Source: Arenibacter sp. F26102 (lineage in GTDB: Bacteria; Bacteroidota; Bacteroidia; Flavobacteriales; Flavobacteriaceae). From it: a stretch of 64,000 bases of DNA. The stretch covers positions 310,001 to 374,000 of the forward strand of contig NZ_JALKBC010000002.1 in the NCBI RefSeq assembly GCF_023015865.1. Direction: 5' to 3'. The position numbers were made by a program, and so were the translations under genes. Below the pieces are notes generated by a model. The model had not been told where the DNA came from, searched no databases, and saw nothing but the letters and a program-made list of their open reading frames with translations. Below are positions 1-10,000 of this stretch, one piece after another. Every line of letters begins with the position of its first letter. Position 1 is the first letter of the stretch.

Positions 1-228
1 TTCTATTTGATGCGTGGATTGACGGTTTCCGGTTATTATTCTTCCAAAGTGGGAGTGGCCGAACTCGGCTATAAGGGAAATTCACCTAACGTATGGGATG
101 GTGTTCCGGAGGACGTGTTAAATCAGCATGGTGTGGCCTACGATCCCGAATGGATCGCTAAATGTATAGATCATAGTACCAGAAACGAAATTGCTACCTG
201 GGACGATAAGGGTAACCTTCTGACCTAG
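1..228 (+). CDS. Gluconate 2-dehydrogenase subunit 3-like protein, C-terminal fragment
   Basis: The frame is open from the first base of the window, so only the last 75 residues are present and the true start lies upstream. The visible part contains LTVSGYYSSKVG, ELGYKGN and the tail YDPEWIAKC. This resembles the C-terminus of gluconate 2-dehydrogenase subunit 3 family proteins of Bacteroidota, which usually sit beside a GMC-type FAD oxidoreductase and help its export or assembly. The partner would lie outside the window, so the role is inferred from family knowledge. A clear hairpin terminator follows about 60 bases after the stop, so this is probably the last gene of its operon. Confidence 0.6.
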   Translation, partial: FYLMRGLTVSGYYSSKVGVAELGYKGNSPNVWDGVPEDVLNQHGVAYDPEWIAKCIDHSTRNEIATWDDKGNLLT

Positions 229-288
229 GTCCATTAGAATTGGGAGTAGGGAAGGATCAGTAGTTATTGTAAATCCTATTAAATATAT

Positions 289-316
289 AAAAAGCCCCTG
301 TTTCGGGGCTTTTTTG
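289..316 (+). terminator. Rho-independent terminator after the gluconate dehydrogenase-like gene
   Basis: An A-rich lead runs into a GCCCC/GGGGC stem (294-298 with 305-309) around a short TGTTTC loop, followed by a run of T from 310 to 316. This is a textbook intrinsic terminator. It separates the upstream operon from the dipeptidase gene at 383. Confidence 0.85.
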
Positions 317-382
317 TTTATTTGCTGTGGGGAGGCATATGTAACCTGGGAATAAAAAGAATTACAATTGGTACTGGAAAAT

Positions 383-1129
383 ATGAATTACAAGTGGACA
401 GCATTTACTGGAATGGCCATTTTGGCCATGGCGCTTATTTTGGGGTGTAAGGAAGTAGCGGTAGACAAGATTATTGAGAATGATGTTGAAACGGAATTGA
501 AGGTGGTGGATTCACTAATAATGGATATCAGGAAAAAAGAGGTAGTGCCAAAAATCAAACTAAAATCTTTGGAAGGACTAGCCGATACCCTGTTTGTTAG
601 GCTAGCCGATTACAGTGATGATTTTGTGTACGACCTTCGATATGCCACAGAAAATAATTTTTTAAAGGCCAAGGTCTATGATTGTGCGGAATGTTACACT
701 AGGGTTAAAACGGCCAGAGCACTGCTTTTGGCCAATAAGGAATTCATGGACAAAGGATTTAAAATAAAGTTTTTCGACTGTTATCGTCCCAATGATGTAC
801 AATATAAAATGTGGGCCATAGTTCCCAATCCGCAGTATGTAGCCAATCCTGTTAAGGGGTCCATACATAACAAGGGTGGCGCGGTGGATATTACTTTGGT
901 AACCTTGGACGGGAAGGAATTGGATATGGGGACCGATTTTGATTTTTTTGGTAAAAGGGCTTATCATGATAACTTGGACCTGCCGAAAATTATCTTAAAC
1001 AATAGGTTGATGTTGAAGGAAACTATGGAAAAATATGGTTTTTGGTCCATTAGAACGGAATGGTGGCATTACAATCTGGGTACCGCGTCAAATGATAAGG
1101 TGGCCAACTTTAAATGGGATTGCGATTGA
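383..1129 (+). CDS. D-alanyl-D-alanine dipeptidase, M15D (VanX/DdpX-like) lipoprotein
   Basis: Predicted zinc dipeptidase that hydrolyses D-Ala-D-Ala or related cell-wall dipeptides outside the cytoplasm. I place the start at the ATG at 383 rather than the TTG at 368, because this gives a compact lipoprotein signal ending in LILGC (lipid-modified Cys about residue 22). The M15 signatures are visible: SIHNKGGAVD (about 160-169), supplying the zinc His and Asp, and EWWHY (about 226-230), supplying the catalytic Glu and third ligand His. The length of 248 residues fits the family plus a lipoprotein leader. It stands alone between a terminator and a 520-base non-coding stretch. With no vanHA-like partners nearby, a role in peptidoglycan turnover is more likely than vancomycin resistance. 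Confidence 0.85.
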   Translation: MNYKWTAFTGMAILAMALILGCKEVAVDKIIENDVETELKVVDSLIMDIRKKEVVPKIKLKSLEGLADTLFVRLADYSDDFVYDLRYATENNFLKAKVYDCAECYTRVKTARALLLANKEFMDKGFKIKFFDCYRPNDVQYKMWAIVPNPQYVANPVKGSIHNKGGAVDITLVTLDGKELDMGTDFDFFGKRAYHDNLDLPKIILNNRLMLKETMEKYGFWSIRTEWWHYNLGTASNDKVANFKWDCD

Positions 1130-1269
1130 AGGTGTTTCAAAGATTTTGTGCATTTCATGTCCTTGGTATATGCGGGAGGTTTGAGGTGTGCATGCAAACC
1201 TTGTAATTTCGCTTAATACTTAATTAGGCTTCCGATTCCTTCCGTCTTTTCGGCTACTAGCTGAGTATC

Positions 1270-1295
1270 CACCTTCCCTTGGCCAAGGGAAGGTG
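1270..1295. repeat. 26-bp perfect palindrome
   Basis: CACCTTCCCTTGG (1270-1282) is followed directly by its exact reverse complement (1283-1295). There is no spacer and no T-run, so it is not a normal terminator. The CACCTT/AAGGTG ends recur in the next inverted repeat at 1330-1380, which suggests a family of related intergenic palindromes. Confidence 0.75.
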
Positions 1296-1329
1296 CTGAA
1301 AATTATTATTGAAGAAATACCAAAAATTG

Positions 1330-1380
1330 CACCTTCCCCTTATTAGGCCTGTCCCGCGTTTTCCGCGGGAGGACAAGGTG
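1330..1380. repeat. Nested inverted repeat sharing CACCTT ends
   Basis: An outer pair, CACCTT (1330-1335) with AAGGTG (1375-1380), encloses a GC-rich inner hairpin, TCCCGCG (1352-1358) with CGCGGGA (1364-1370). The GC-rich core stands out from the AT-rich surroundings. The outer arms match the ends of the palindrome at 1270-1295. Confidence 0.6.
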
Positions 1381-1650
1381 GCTTCGATAAAGGAGAAGTC
1401 GGAACAGGTTAGAAACGCAGGCCTTTCCATTGATCGGAATAGCTTCGTCGCAAAAGCTTCCGTTGATGTTGTTATTTCATATCCAAATTTGCATAATTTT
1501 TAAAAAATGTAGGTTTTGAAATGACTGGGGCAGTCACTCGGGCATAGTGAAGAATGAGCTCCCGATAACCTTCCCGAGAGAGTCGCACAAATATGGCTAG
1601 AGATATATTCGGTCAATTCACGGTTAATTTGAATGCAATGCGTAGGAACC

Positions 1651-2829
1651 CTATGCTTTGTGACAATGCACAACAATTTTTTCACCTTCGGAATTGGTGG
1701 TGAAAAACAGATAGGCTTCCCCGCCGTCCTTTATTTTGTACTTTTTTCGTATTTCGGCTACGCTCATTGGAAAATTACGCACCGTAATATTGGCTTTGTG
1801 TAAATTTAGTTTTTGGATTTCTTTTTTGTTGAAGGGGATGGTTTTTAATATTTTAAATGTCCGTCCAGGAAATGCCAATAGTTGGCTATTTGTGTATAAA
1901 TGTGAGTGATCGTGTAGCTTGTACAGATCAAATTTCCTTCCAACGGTTTTAAAAGCGCCTGACTTTAAGATGGCAGAATTGGGTTCGTATAAGTATTCTT
2001 GTGGGTCGGAGTAGTTGGAGGACGCTAATTTTTCATCATCAAGGGAAAAGCTGAACTTTTCCACTGCCGAGCCATTTAGGTTTGCCGTTTTTACCAAAAC
2101 TTCATTTTTATAGTCTCGTTCCAATATCCATAGTATTTCCTTTACTTCATTTTTAACCGCAACAATATGTATTTCTTTAACAGAGCCCAACTCCTTTAGA
2201 CCAGCCGATATATCTAATAGAGGGGAGGTTTTTATCATAATTTTTTTTGCCCTCCCAAGAATGGCCTCTAGGTTATTGGGTACATTTGGAAGGCAATCGG
2301 ATAATAGAAAAACCTTTCCCTTGGCATCATGTCGACGAGAGGGATCTATAAATATCCAATCGAAAGCAAGGTCTGAATTCTTTAAAAAATCTATTCCGTC
2401 CACCGCATGGGTATGGATGTTGGTCCGGCCCAAAACCTTAAAATTATATTCGGCTATTTCAGATAGGTCCCTGTTCATTTCACAATGATGCACCTGTTCC
2501 ATACAAAGGCTAAAAAAATAACTGTCCACCCCAAAGCCGCCTGTCATATCCAAAAGCGACCTGCCACTAAGCAAACCTGTTTTATATTGGGCGGTGGATT
2601 CGGAAGAGGTCTGTTCTATATTTAGTTTGTTGGGGTAATAAATATTTGGGGTGCCAAACCAAGTGGGTAGTTTATCCTTGCATTTAATCTTAGCTTCAAT
2701 TTGTTCTGCAATTTCCTTATTGGTCACACCCTTGAAATTCAAAGGTTTCAATAAAATGGATATAAGGTCCGTTCTTAAATTTTGACTTATAAAATCTTGA
2801 ATTTCAGATGTTGGAATATTTTGATTCAA
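1651..2829 (-). CDS. Class I SAM-dependent methyltransferase with THUMP-like C-terminal domain
   Basis: Predicted RNA methyltransferase, 392 residues. An N-terminal helical region is followed by a Rossmann methyltransferase core: SAM-binding motif LLDMTGGFGVD (about 92-102), an acidic CEMNRDL that would contact the SAM ribose, and a catalytic-type IDPSRR (161-166). The last roughly 70 residues match the THUMP-like module that usually follows this core in Bacteroidota. The family is widespread and is presumed to act on tRNA or rRNA, but I know of no defined target. It lies seven bases downstream of the AI-2E-type permease gene on the same strand, so the two are probably co-transcribed. Confidence 0.8.
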   Translation of the reverse strand: MNQNIPTSEIQDFISQNLRTDLISILLKPLNFKGVTNKEIAEQIEAKIKCKDKLPTWFGTPNIYYPNKLNIEQTSSESTAQYKTGLLSGRSLLDMTGGFGVDSYFFSLCMEQVHHCEMNRDLSEIAEYNFKVLGRTNIHTHAVDGIDFLKNSDLAFDWIFIDPSRRHDAKGKVFLLSDCLPNVPNNLEAILGRAKKIMIKTSPLLDISAGLKELGSVKEIHIVAVKNEVKEILWILERDYKNEVLVKTANLNGSAVEKFSFSLDDEKLASSNYSDPQEYLYEPNSAILKSGAFKTVGRKFDLYKLHDHSHLYTNSQLLAFPGRTFKILKTIPFNKKEIQKLNLHKANITVRNFPMSVAEIRKKYKIKDGGEAYLFFTTNSEGEKIVVHCHKA

Positions 2830-2836
2830 GGTGAAC

Positions 2837-3925
2837 TTATAAATTTTTTGTAATGGATTTTACAATTTTATTCTCGGCGAAAAATTCCTTTAAAATTACC
2901 TTTACAGCCGTATATCCTGGTACTGCAATGATCATACCTGTAACTCCTAGGAGCAATCCCCCAATAATAATGATCAGAAAAATTTCCAAAGGGTGCGACT
3001 TTACACTGCTTGAGAAAATAAAGGGTTGGGAAAAAAAATTGTCTACCAATTGGCCAACGATAAATCCTATCATTACATAGCCAGTTTTTGGTAAAATCAC
3101 CGTACTAAAATCTGCGCCTACATTGCTGGTCATGGTTAATACGGCCATCAATATTCCCCCAATTATAGGGCCTATATAAGGAATAAGGTTTAGAAGGGCG
3201 CAAAGGAAGGCGATCACTATGGCGTTTTCTATCCCAAAAACGAATAGTACTATGGAATAAATTACAAACAAGATCAGGATTTGAAACACAAGACCAACAA
3301 AATATCGGGAAAGCAAATTTTTGATTGTTTCCATAGAATGTTGAAATCTATTTTCTTTGTTATCAGGGATTAGGGTGAGTATGGATTCCTCAAAAAGCTT
3401 GCTGTCCTTTAAAAAGAAGAAGGCAATAAAGAGTACAGAAAACAGTCCTACGCTAAAACTCCCCAATATCCCGATTATGGAGTTCAGGAAATCTGGAAGT
3501 ATCCCAAAGTTAAGGTTAGAAAACAAATGAGAATCTTTAATTCCTTGTTCCAAATCTTCTGATCTAACACCAAAATATTCCAAAAGCTGTCGGTACAAAT
3601 CCTCTAAATTTAACTGTAAAGCATCTATGTTGAGCAAGGATAAGTTTTGTCCCTGTTGAATTAATAATGGGACAAATAAGGCAATGACCCCAGCAACAAT
3701 ACCAACAAGGAATACCATCGTAATAATAACAGCTATGGTGTTATTGAATTTTAACTTCTGACGAAAAAATAAAACAATGGGCCGTCCTATTAAGCTGGCC
3801 ACTGCCGCTATGGCAATGTATATTAATACAGCGCTAATTTTCTGCATGAAAATCAAAAGAATTAAAATCGCTACAACAATTCCAAGAGCCCTTAAAATAC
3901 CTTCGGCAATAGTCTTTGATGTCAT
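2837..3925 (-). CDS. AI-2E family transporter (UPF0118 permease)
   Basis: A 362-residue polytopic inner-membrane protein with two N-terminal transmembrane segments, a third near residue 60, a hydrophilic region (about 90-140) and a cluster of C-terminal segments. It carries the typical NLIPYIGPIIGG motif (about 246-257) and the C-terminal GVTGMIIAVPGYTA. Family members include the AI-2 exporter TqsA and Na+/H+ or metabolite exporters, so the substrate cannot be named. Gene order (DUF4159 gene, this gene, methyltransferase, all minus strand with gaps under 10 bases) points to one transcript. Confidence 0.85.
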   Translation of the reverse strand: MTSKTIAEGILRALGIVVAILILLIFMQKISAVLIYIAIAAVASLIGRPIVLFFRQKLKFNNTIAVIITMVFLVGIVAGVIALFVPLLIQQGQNLSLLNIDALQLNLEDLYRQLLEYFGVRSEDLEQGIKDSHLFSNLNFGILPDFLNSIIGILGSFSVGLFSVLFIAFFFLKDSKLFEESILTLIPDNKENRFQHSMETIKNLLSRYFVGLVFQILILFVIYSIVLFVFGIENAIVIAFLCALLNLIPYIGPIIGGILMAVLTMTSNVGADFSTVILPKTGYVMIGFIVGQLVDNFFSQPFIFSSSVKSHPLEIFLIIIIGGLLLGVTGMIIAVPGYTAVKVILKEFFAENKIVKSITKNL

Positions 3926-3928
3926 ATT

Positions 3929-4579
3929 TTAACTTTTAAAAACGTAGGAGATTATATTAGCTCCCATTTGCAAAGCCTTTAAACGTACCTCTTTAGGGTC
4001 GTTATGCACTTCGGGGTCTTCCCATCCGTCACCAAGATCGCTTTCAAATGTAAAAAGTAGAATGAGGCGGTTTTGATGGAAGATTCCAAACGCTTGGGGC
4101 CGTTTGCCATCGTGTTCATGTATCTTGGGCAATCCTTTGGGAAATTGGAATTGCTGCCCAAATATAGGGTGGTCGGCACCTAGTTCAGTAAGCTCCTTGT
4201 CTGGAAATACTTTGGCCAGTTCTTTGCGTAGGTAAGGTTCCATTCCATAGTTGTCATCTATATGCAAAAAACCTCCTGCTAATAAATAGGTTCTTAGGTT
4301 TTCTGCTTCCTCCTGAGAGAAAAATATGTTTCCATGTCCCGTCATATGTAAAAAGGGATATTGAAATATATTTGGGCTTCCTACTTCTACCGTTTGCGGT
4401 TTGGGATCAATAGTAGTCCTTAATTGTTGGTTACAGAATTTTATAAGATTGGGAAGTGCGGTAGGATTGGCATACCAATCACCGCCACCTCCGTATTTTA
4501 AAATAGCAATTTCTTGGGCATGTAAAGTTGTAGCCACATAAAAATTGAAAATAAAAAGGATTGAAACCAACTGCTTCAT
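3929..4579 (-). CDS. DUF4159 domain-containing secreted protein
   Basis: A 216-residue exported protein of unknown function. I chose the ATG at 4579, 30 codons inside the longest frame, because it begins a clean signal peptide, MKQLVSILFIFNFYVA, ending in HAQ. The mature part contains LKYGGGGDWYANP, MTGHGNIFFS and GGFLHIDDNYGME, typical of DUF4159. That family is thought to have a glutamine-amidotransferase-like fold without a known reaction. It sits three bases upstream of the permease gene and is probably the first gene of a three-gene operon running to 1651. Confidence 0.8.
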   Translation of the reverse strand: MKQLVSILFIFNFYVATTLHAQEIAILKYGGGGDWYANPTALPNLIKFCNQQLRTTIDPKPQTVEVGSPNIFQYPFLHMTGHGNIFFSQEEAENLRTYLLAGGFLHIDDNYGMEPYLRKELAKVFPDKELTELGADHPIFGQQFQFPKGLPKIHEHDGKRPQAFGIFHQNRLILLFTFESDLGDGWEDPEVHNDPKEVRLKALQMGANIISYVFKS

Positions 4580-4733
4580 GTAATCGCGGAAAATTATAGT
4601 AATCAAATTTAAGAATATTAACGAGTTAAAAAAGTATAAGGCTGGGTATGTCAAATTAGGTGTGCTCACAAATAGTATTATTGGACCCTTATAGATTTAA
4701 TATGTATTCTTAAAAAATAAGCTATAACGCATT

Positions 4734-5438
4734 TTACAAATTAATGATAGCCATGGCGGTGCAGGCTACAATGGCGGCGGTTTCTGTGCGCAACCTGGTG
4801 TTACCCAGGGCAACAGCCTGAAATCCGTTTTCTAGGGCCAATAGTATCTCTTCAGGAGAGAAATCCCCTTCTGGGCCAATTAAAATTGTGGTATTTTTTT
4901 TGGTGGCGGCAATATGGGATAATTCCTTTTTTTTATCTTCCTCGCAATGGGCTATGTAGAGCTCCCCATTTTTTGGTTGGGAAATGAACTCCTTTAAGGG
5001 GATGGCTGCATTTAATTTTGGCAGGTAAGCCTGTAAGGATTGTTTCATAGCCGATTGAATTACCTTTTCCATACGGTCCATTTTAATTATTTTTCTTTCG
5101 GAATGGTCGCAAATAACGGGTGTGATTTCATGAACACCTATCTCTGTGGCTTTTTCCAAAAACCATTCGAAACGATCGTTCAGTTTGGTAGGTGCCACCA
5201 CCATATGAAGTTGATATGGTTTTGGCAGTATTTGGGTTTTGGAAATAATTTTAGCAGTACATTTTTTATGGTCTGGGATCAGTATTTCTGCCTCAAAAAT
5301 AATGCCCTGACCATTTGTGATCCGTAAGATGTCACCGGATTTTTTTCGCAGTACCTTGGATATATGCCTGCTTTCGTCAGTTGGAAAAATAAATTGGTCC
5401 GTGTTGATTTCTAATTCGGGATGGTAGAAAAGTTGCAT
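4734..5438 (-). CDS. rsmE: 16S rRNA (uracil-1498-N3)-methyltransferase RsmE
   Basis: Methylates N3 of U1498 in 16S rRNA using S-adenosylmethionine. The 234-residue product has the N-terminal PUA-like region (ITNGQGIIFEAEI) and a SPOUT-fold catalytic half with the family signatures IGPEGDFSPEE (about 187-197) and LGNTRLRTETAA near the C-terminus, which forms the knotted SAM site. The length is normal for RsmE. The TfoX-like gene lies 16 bases upstream on the same strand. Confidence 0.93.
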   Translation of the reverse strand: MQLFYHPELEINTDQFIFPTDESRHISKVLRKKSGDILRITNGQGIIFEAEILIPDHKKCTAKIISKTQILPKPYQLHMVVAPTKLNDRFEWFLEKATEIGVHEITPVICDHSERKIIKMDRMEKVIQSAMKQSLQAYLPKLNAAIPLKEFISQPKNGELYIAHCEEDKKKELSHIAATKKNTTILIGPEGDFSPEEILLALENGFQAVALGNTRLRTETAAIVACTAMAIINL

Positions 5439-5454
5439 GCGCTAGTGGTGAAAT

Positions 5455-5802
5455 TTACAGTTCGTTTAATTTTTGTTTGGCGTGTTCCAGTCCTAATTCA
5501 ATATAATTTAATAACTGTTCCTCTGTGGTAATTCCCTCTTTTGAAACATAAATAAATTCTTTCATGGGGCGTTTTGTGAAATCCATGGGTCTCACGTGTT
5601 CGGATTTTAGAGTTCTCTCCATTTTGGGGGTAATAACCCTTACCATAAGGTCGTTCTTTACGATTCCTACGGTCATTTTTCCACTATATAAAAAGGCAAG
5701 ACCGCCAAACATTTTCATTTCGGAAATGTTCGATCGGACAGATATTGATTGGATTTCAAAATTAGCCCTAATCCGTTTAGCCAATTGTTCGTTGTATGCC
5801 AT
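5455..5802 (-). CDS. TfoX/Sxy family N-terminal domain protein
   Basis: A 115-residue protein that consists only of the TfoX N-terminal domain, with the characteristic MKMFGGLAFLYSGKM and VRPMDFTKRPMKEF segments. Full-length TfoX/Sxy regulates competence in gammaproteobacteria. Single-domain versions are common in Bacteroidota, and their function is not established. It is probably co-transcribed with rsmE. Confidence 0.8.
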   Translation of the reverse strand: MAYNEQLAKRIRANFEIQSISVRSNISEMKMFGGLAFLYSGKMTVGIVKNDLMVRVITPKMERTLKSEHVRPMDFTKRPMKEFIYVSKEGITTEEQLLNYIELGLEHAKQKLNEL

Positions 5803-5905
5803 AATATTTTAAAGTTACAAGATACGAAATCTAAAAAAATGATTGACGACCAATAAATGGGGAGCAAGTTTAAAGTAAGCCTTGAGCCTTGAACTTTTTA
5901 CCCTG

Positions 5906-6931
5906 TTAATTGATTACATATCTCGCCTTGGCGGTAACACTTTGATCCACAAAGTTTAATTCCTTGTATTTTAAATATCCAACTATACCGATCATGGCTG
6001 CATTATCCGTACAATATTCAAATTTGGGGATATAGGTTGTCCATCCCCATTTTTCCTCTCCTTTTTTTAGGGCCTGTCTTATGCCTGAATTAGCCGAAAC
6101 TCCGCCACCTATGGCTATTTGTTTTATACCTGTTTGCTTTACTGCCTTTTTTAATTTATCGATTAAAATATTGATAATGGTATATTGGATTGAGGCACAT
6201 ATGTCGTTCAGATTTTCGGAAATAAAGTTGGGATTATTTTTTGTTTCGCGCTGAATAAAGTAGAGTATACTAGTTTTTAATCCACTAAAACTAAAGTTGA
6301 GTCCGTCCACTTTAGGTTTGGGAAAGGGAAATGCCTTAGGATTGCCCAATTGTGCATATTTGTCCACCAATGGCCCCCCGGGATAGGGCAGTCCCAATAT
6401 TTTTGCACTTTTGTCATAAGCTTCCCCGACAGCATCATCTAATGATTCTCCCAAAATTTCCATATCAAAATGATCCTTCACCAGTACAATCTGCGTATGT
6501 CCTCCACTAATGGTCATTGCCAAAAAGGGGAAGGAAGGTATTTTATAATTTTCTTCTTCAATAAAGTGCGATAAAATATGGGCTTGCATATGGTTTACCT
6601 CTATTAACGGAATGTCCAATCCCAGTGACAGGGATTTGGCAAAGGAGGTTCCAACCAATAAAGAACCCATAAGTCCTGGTCCACGTGTAAAAGCTATGGC
6701 TGATAACTGTTTTTTATCGATATTTGCTTTGGCTAACGCTTGGTGTACGACAGGGACAATATTTTGTTGGTGTGCCCTTGAGGCAAGTTCGGGTACAACC
6801 CCGCCATATTCCTCATGTATTTTTTGCGTGGCCACAACATTGCTAAGCGTCTTATTGTTGCATAAAACCGCAGCAGAAGTGTCATCACAGGAGGACTCAA
6901 TGGCAAGAATATAAATAGTTTTATTTTCCAC
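5906..6931 (-). CDS. tsaD: tRNA N6-adenosine threonylcarbamoyltransferase TsaD
   Basis: Transfers the threonylcarbamoyl group to A37 of tRNAs that read ANN codons (t6A synthesis), working with TsaB and TsaE. The 341-residue product has the ASKHA-type N-terminus LAIESSCDDTSA, the metal-binding HMQAH (His114 and His118), SGGHTQIVLV, the nucleotide-site GGGVSANSGIRQAL and the C-terminal DNAAMIG. All key residues seem intact. It is divergent from the tamB gene, with 50-85 bases between the starts depending on where TamB begins. Confidence 0.97.
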   Translation of the reverse strand: MENKTIYILAIESSCDDTSAAVLCNNKTLSNVVATQKIHEEYGGVVPELASRAHQQNIVPVVHQALAKANIDKKQLSAIAFTRGPGLMGSLLVGTSFAKSLSLGLDIPLIEVNHMQAHILSHFIEEENYKIPSFPFLAMTISGGHTQIVLVKDHFDMEILGESLDDAVGEAYDKSAKILGLPYPGGPLVDKYAQLGNPKAFPFPKPKVDGLNFSFSGLKTSILYFIQRETKNNPNFISENLNDICASIQYTIINILIDKLKKAVKQTGIKQIAIGGGVSANSGIRQALKKGEEKWGWTTYIPKFEYCTDNAAMIGIVGYLKYKELNFVDQSVTAKARYVIN

Positions 6932-7015
6932 GTTGTTTGGAATAAAATTTGAATGTACAAAGGTAAAACATAAAGCCCTATCAAAAAATTAAGAAAAATT
7001 CTAGTCAGAGTATTT

Positions 7016-10000
7016 TTGGTGCTCATTCTTATTTGCGTTTTGGGTAGTGTAATACTTTCCTTGCCTTTTGTCCAGACCCGTTTTGCCAAGTTTGCCACTA
7101 CTGAGATCAATAAGGAATTTGGGACTAATATTAATATTGAGCGCTTAAGGATTTCCTTAATTTCATGGGATACCTCTTTGAAAGGGGTTTATATTGAAGA
7201 TTATAAACAGGATACGTTATTCTATATAGATAATTTAAGTACTTCGATCCTAAATGTTCGCAATTTGGTGAATGGTAAACTGGAGTTTGGCGATATTGCC
7301 ATAGAGCGACTCAATTTTAAGCTTAAAACCTATCAGGATAACAAAAACACCAATCTTGAGGTTTTTATTGACAAATTGGACAATAAAAAGCCTCGAAAAC
7401 CTGGCGCACCCCCATTTTATTTTTCTTCCGCAGATGTCGAAATTACGGATAGTAAATTTAAGCTCATTGACGAAAATCGAGAGACTACGGAAATGCTGAA
7501 TTTTGTCGATCTAAACATTTCAGCCTCTGAATTTACCATAAATGGCCCGGACGTAAATTCTAATATAGAGAAGATGTCCTTTAGGAGTTCTAGGGGTGTG
7601 GTGGTGGAAAAAATGGCTACCGAATTTAAGTATACAAAACAGCAAATGCGTTTTGATTCATTAAGTATTAAGACCACTCAGTCCCATTTATTGGGTAAAG
7701 TAGTATTCGATTATAATAGGGAAGACTTTAGAGATTTCTTGAACAAGGTGAAAATTGATGCAGAATTCGTTGAGTCTACCGTGGCCTTAAATGAAGTAAA
7801 CCTGCTTTATAATCAATTTGGGAGCGATAAAATTGTTTCATTCTCCACTATAGCAGATGGGGTATTGAACGATTTGAATACCAACGACCTGTTTTTAACC
7901 ATGGATAATACAGGTATCCGTGGGGACTTTAATTTTAAAAATTTGTTTGCGAAGGATGGTAGATTTGCCTTGACGGCAAATATGAAAAATATTACATCCA
8001 GCTATTATGAGCTCAGGGCATTGTTACCCAATATTTTGGATGTATTGCCGACCTCAATTCAGAAATTGGGACAGTTTACTGTACGTGGGGACGCCCTTAT
8101 TACAGAATCTTCCATTAATGCCAAGGCCAACATTAATACCCTTATTGGGAGCAGCTATGTAGATTTGGAGCTTACCGATATTGACCATATAGACGATGCC
8201 TCCTACAAAGGGTTTGTCTCTTTAATCGATTTTGATCTTGGAAATCTAATTGACAGAAAAGAAGTGGGCATTACGAATCTAGATTTTAATGTGGAGGGTA
8301 AGGGTGTTGTCATGGAATACTTAAATACCGAAGTAATAGGGCAGGTGTATTCCTTGAATTTTAATGGCTACGATTATAAGGATATCAGCGTATCCGGGAT
8401 TATAAAAGAACAGCTTTTTGATGGTTCCCTGCTGTGTAAGGACGAAAATATTAAGTTTAGTTTTAAAGGTTTGGCAGATTTTGCAGAGAATAGAAATAAT
8501 TTCAATTTTATCGCCTCGGTAGATTATGCGAATCTAAAAAATATAAACTTTATAAATGATAGTGTGTCCATATTTAAAGGGGATGTTAATATGGATATTA
8601 CCGGAAATACCTTGGATAATATTGTAGGGGATATAAAGTTTACCAAAACCAATTATCAGAACAAAAATGACACCTACTACTTTGAGGATTTTATAGTATC
8701 ATCCACCTTCGAAAATGACAGTACACGAATTATTGATATTAATTCCCCGGATATTATTACCGGATTTTTGAAAGGCAATTTTAAGGTTAAGGAACTCGGA
8801 AGGTTACTTCAAAACTCTTTGGGAAGTATTTACACCAATTATAGACCCTTCAATATTTCGGAAAATCAAAGACTGGCCTTTAATTTTAAGATCTATAACA
8901 AGATTGTGGATGTGTTTTTTCCAGAGGTGAAATTTGACCCAAATACTTTTATAAAAGGAAACATCATTGCCGATGAGGGAGATTTTAAACTGACATTCAA
9001 ATCGCCAAGTATAGTTGCGTATGGGAATGAATTGGATAGTATAGATGTAAAAATAGACAATAAGAACCCCTTGTTTAATACCTATGTTTCCATCGGAGAT
9101 CTCGCAACCCCTTACTATGATGTAAAAGATTTTAATTTAATCAATACAACCTTGAAGGATACCTTGTTCTTTAGAACGGAGTTTCGTGGGGGAAGCGAAT
9201 ATAACGATAGCTATAACCTGAACTTCTACCATACTTTTAATAAGGAGAACAAATCCGTTATTGGATTAAAAACTTCGGATATAAATTTCAAGGGGAACAA
9301 ATGGATACTGAACAAGGATGGAAATAATAAGAACAAGGTAATACTCAACAAAACCTTGGATAGTATTACTATTGAGGAAATAGTAATGAACAATAATGAA
9401 GAGGAGCAAATTCGTTTAAGAGGTCAATTGGCCGATTCTACATATAAGGATGTTGAGCTTCAGTTTAAAATTGTAACCTTGGGCAAGATAACGCCCGCCA
9501 TAGATAGTCTAAAGTTGCATGGGGAGGTGAATGGTACCTTGAACGTTTTGCAGAAAGACAATGTTTATCTGCCTTCCTCAAATTTGAACATTAAAAATTT
9601 TGGCGTCAACGATATTACTTTGGGAGATCTGTCCATTGGCATAGTTGGCAATAGGGATTTGACCGATTTTGTCGTGAATACCTCCTTAGTGGATAAGGGG
9701 TTTGAAAAACTTAGTGTTGTCGGCAATATCTCCAACCGGGAGGAGATTCCCCAAGCGAATCTTATTGTAGATTTCAACAAGTTTAATTTGGAGCCATTTA
9801 GTCCGTTGGGCGAAGGCGTTATCACCAATATCAGAGGTTTGTTACAAGGCAGTGCCATATTAAAGGGGCCAATAAATAATCCCAATATGAGTGGTGTGCT
9901 ATCCTTAAATGATGCCGGTATAGCAATTCCGTATTTAAATGTTGATTATAGTTTTGCACCCTTCTCCAAGGTGAGGTTGACCAATCAAACCTTTAATTTT

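Larger units (their letters stand above)
1130..1650. other. Long intergenic stretch with palindromic modules
   Basis: This 521-base stretch between the convergent dipeptidase and methyltransferase genes holds no convincing gene. A 64-codon frame at 1309-1503 exists but is built over palindromic DNA and resembles no protein I know. At least three inverted-repeat modules are visible (1270-1295, 1330-1380, 1537-1578), listed where they are strongest. It looks like a landing place for dispersed intergenic repeats. Confidence 0.6.

Noticed and set aside
383-1129. Vancomycin-resistance role for the VanX-like dipeptidase
   Set aside because: No vanH, vanA or regulatory genes are nearby; a single lipoprotein dipeptidase fits cell-wall turnover better.
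1309-1503. 64-codon frame in the intergenic repeat region
   Set aside because: It spans palindromic DNA, has no recognisable protein features and no promoter-like element ahead of it.
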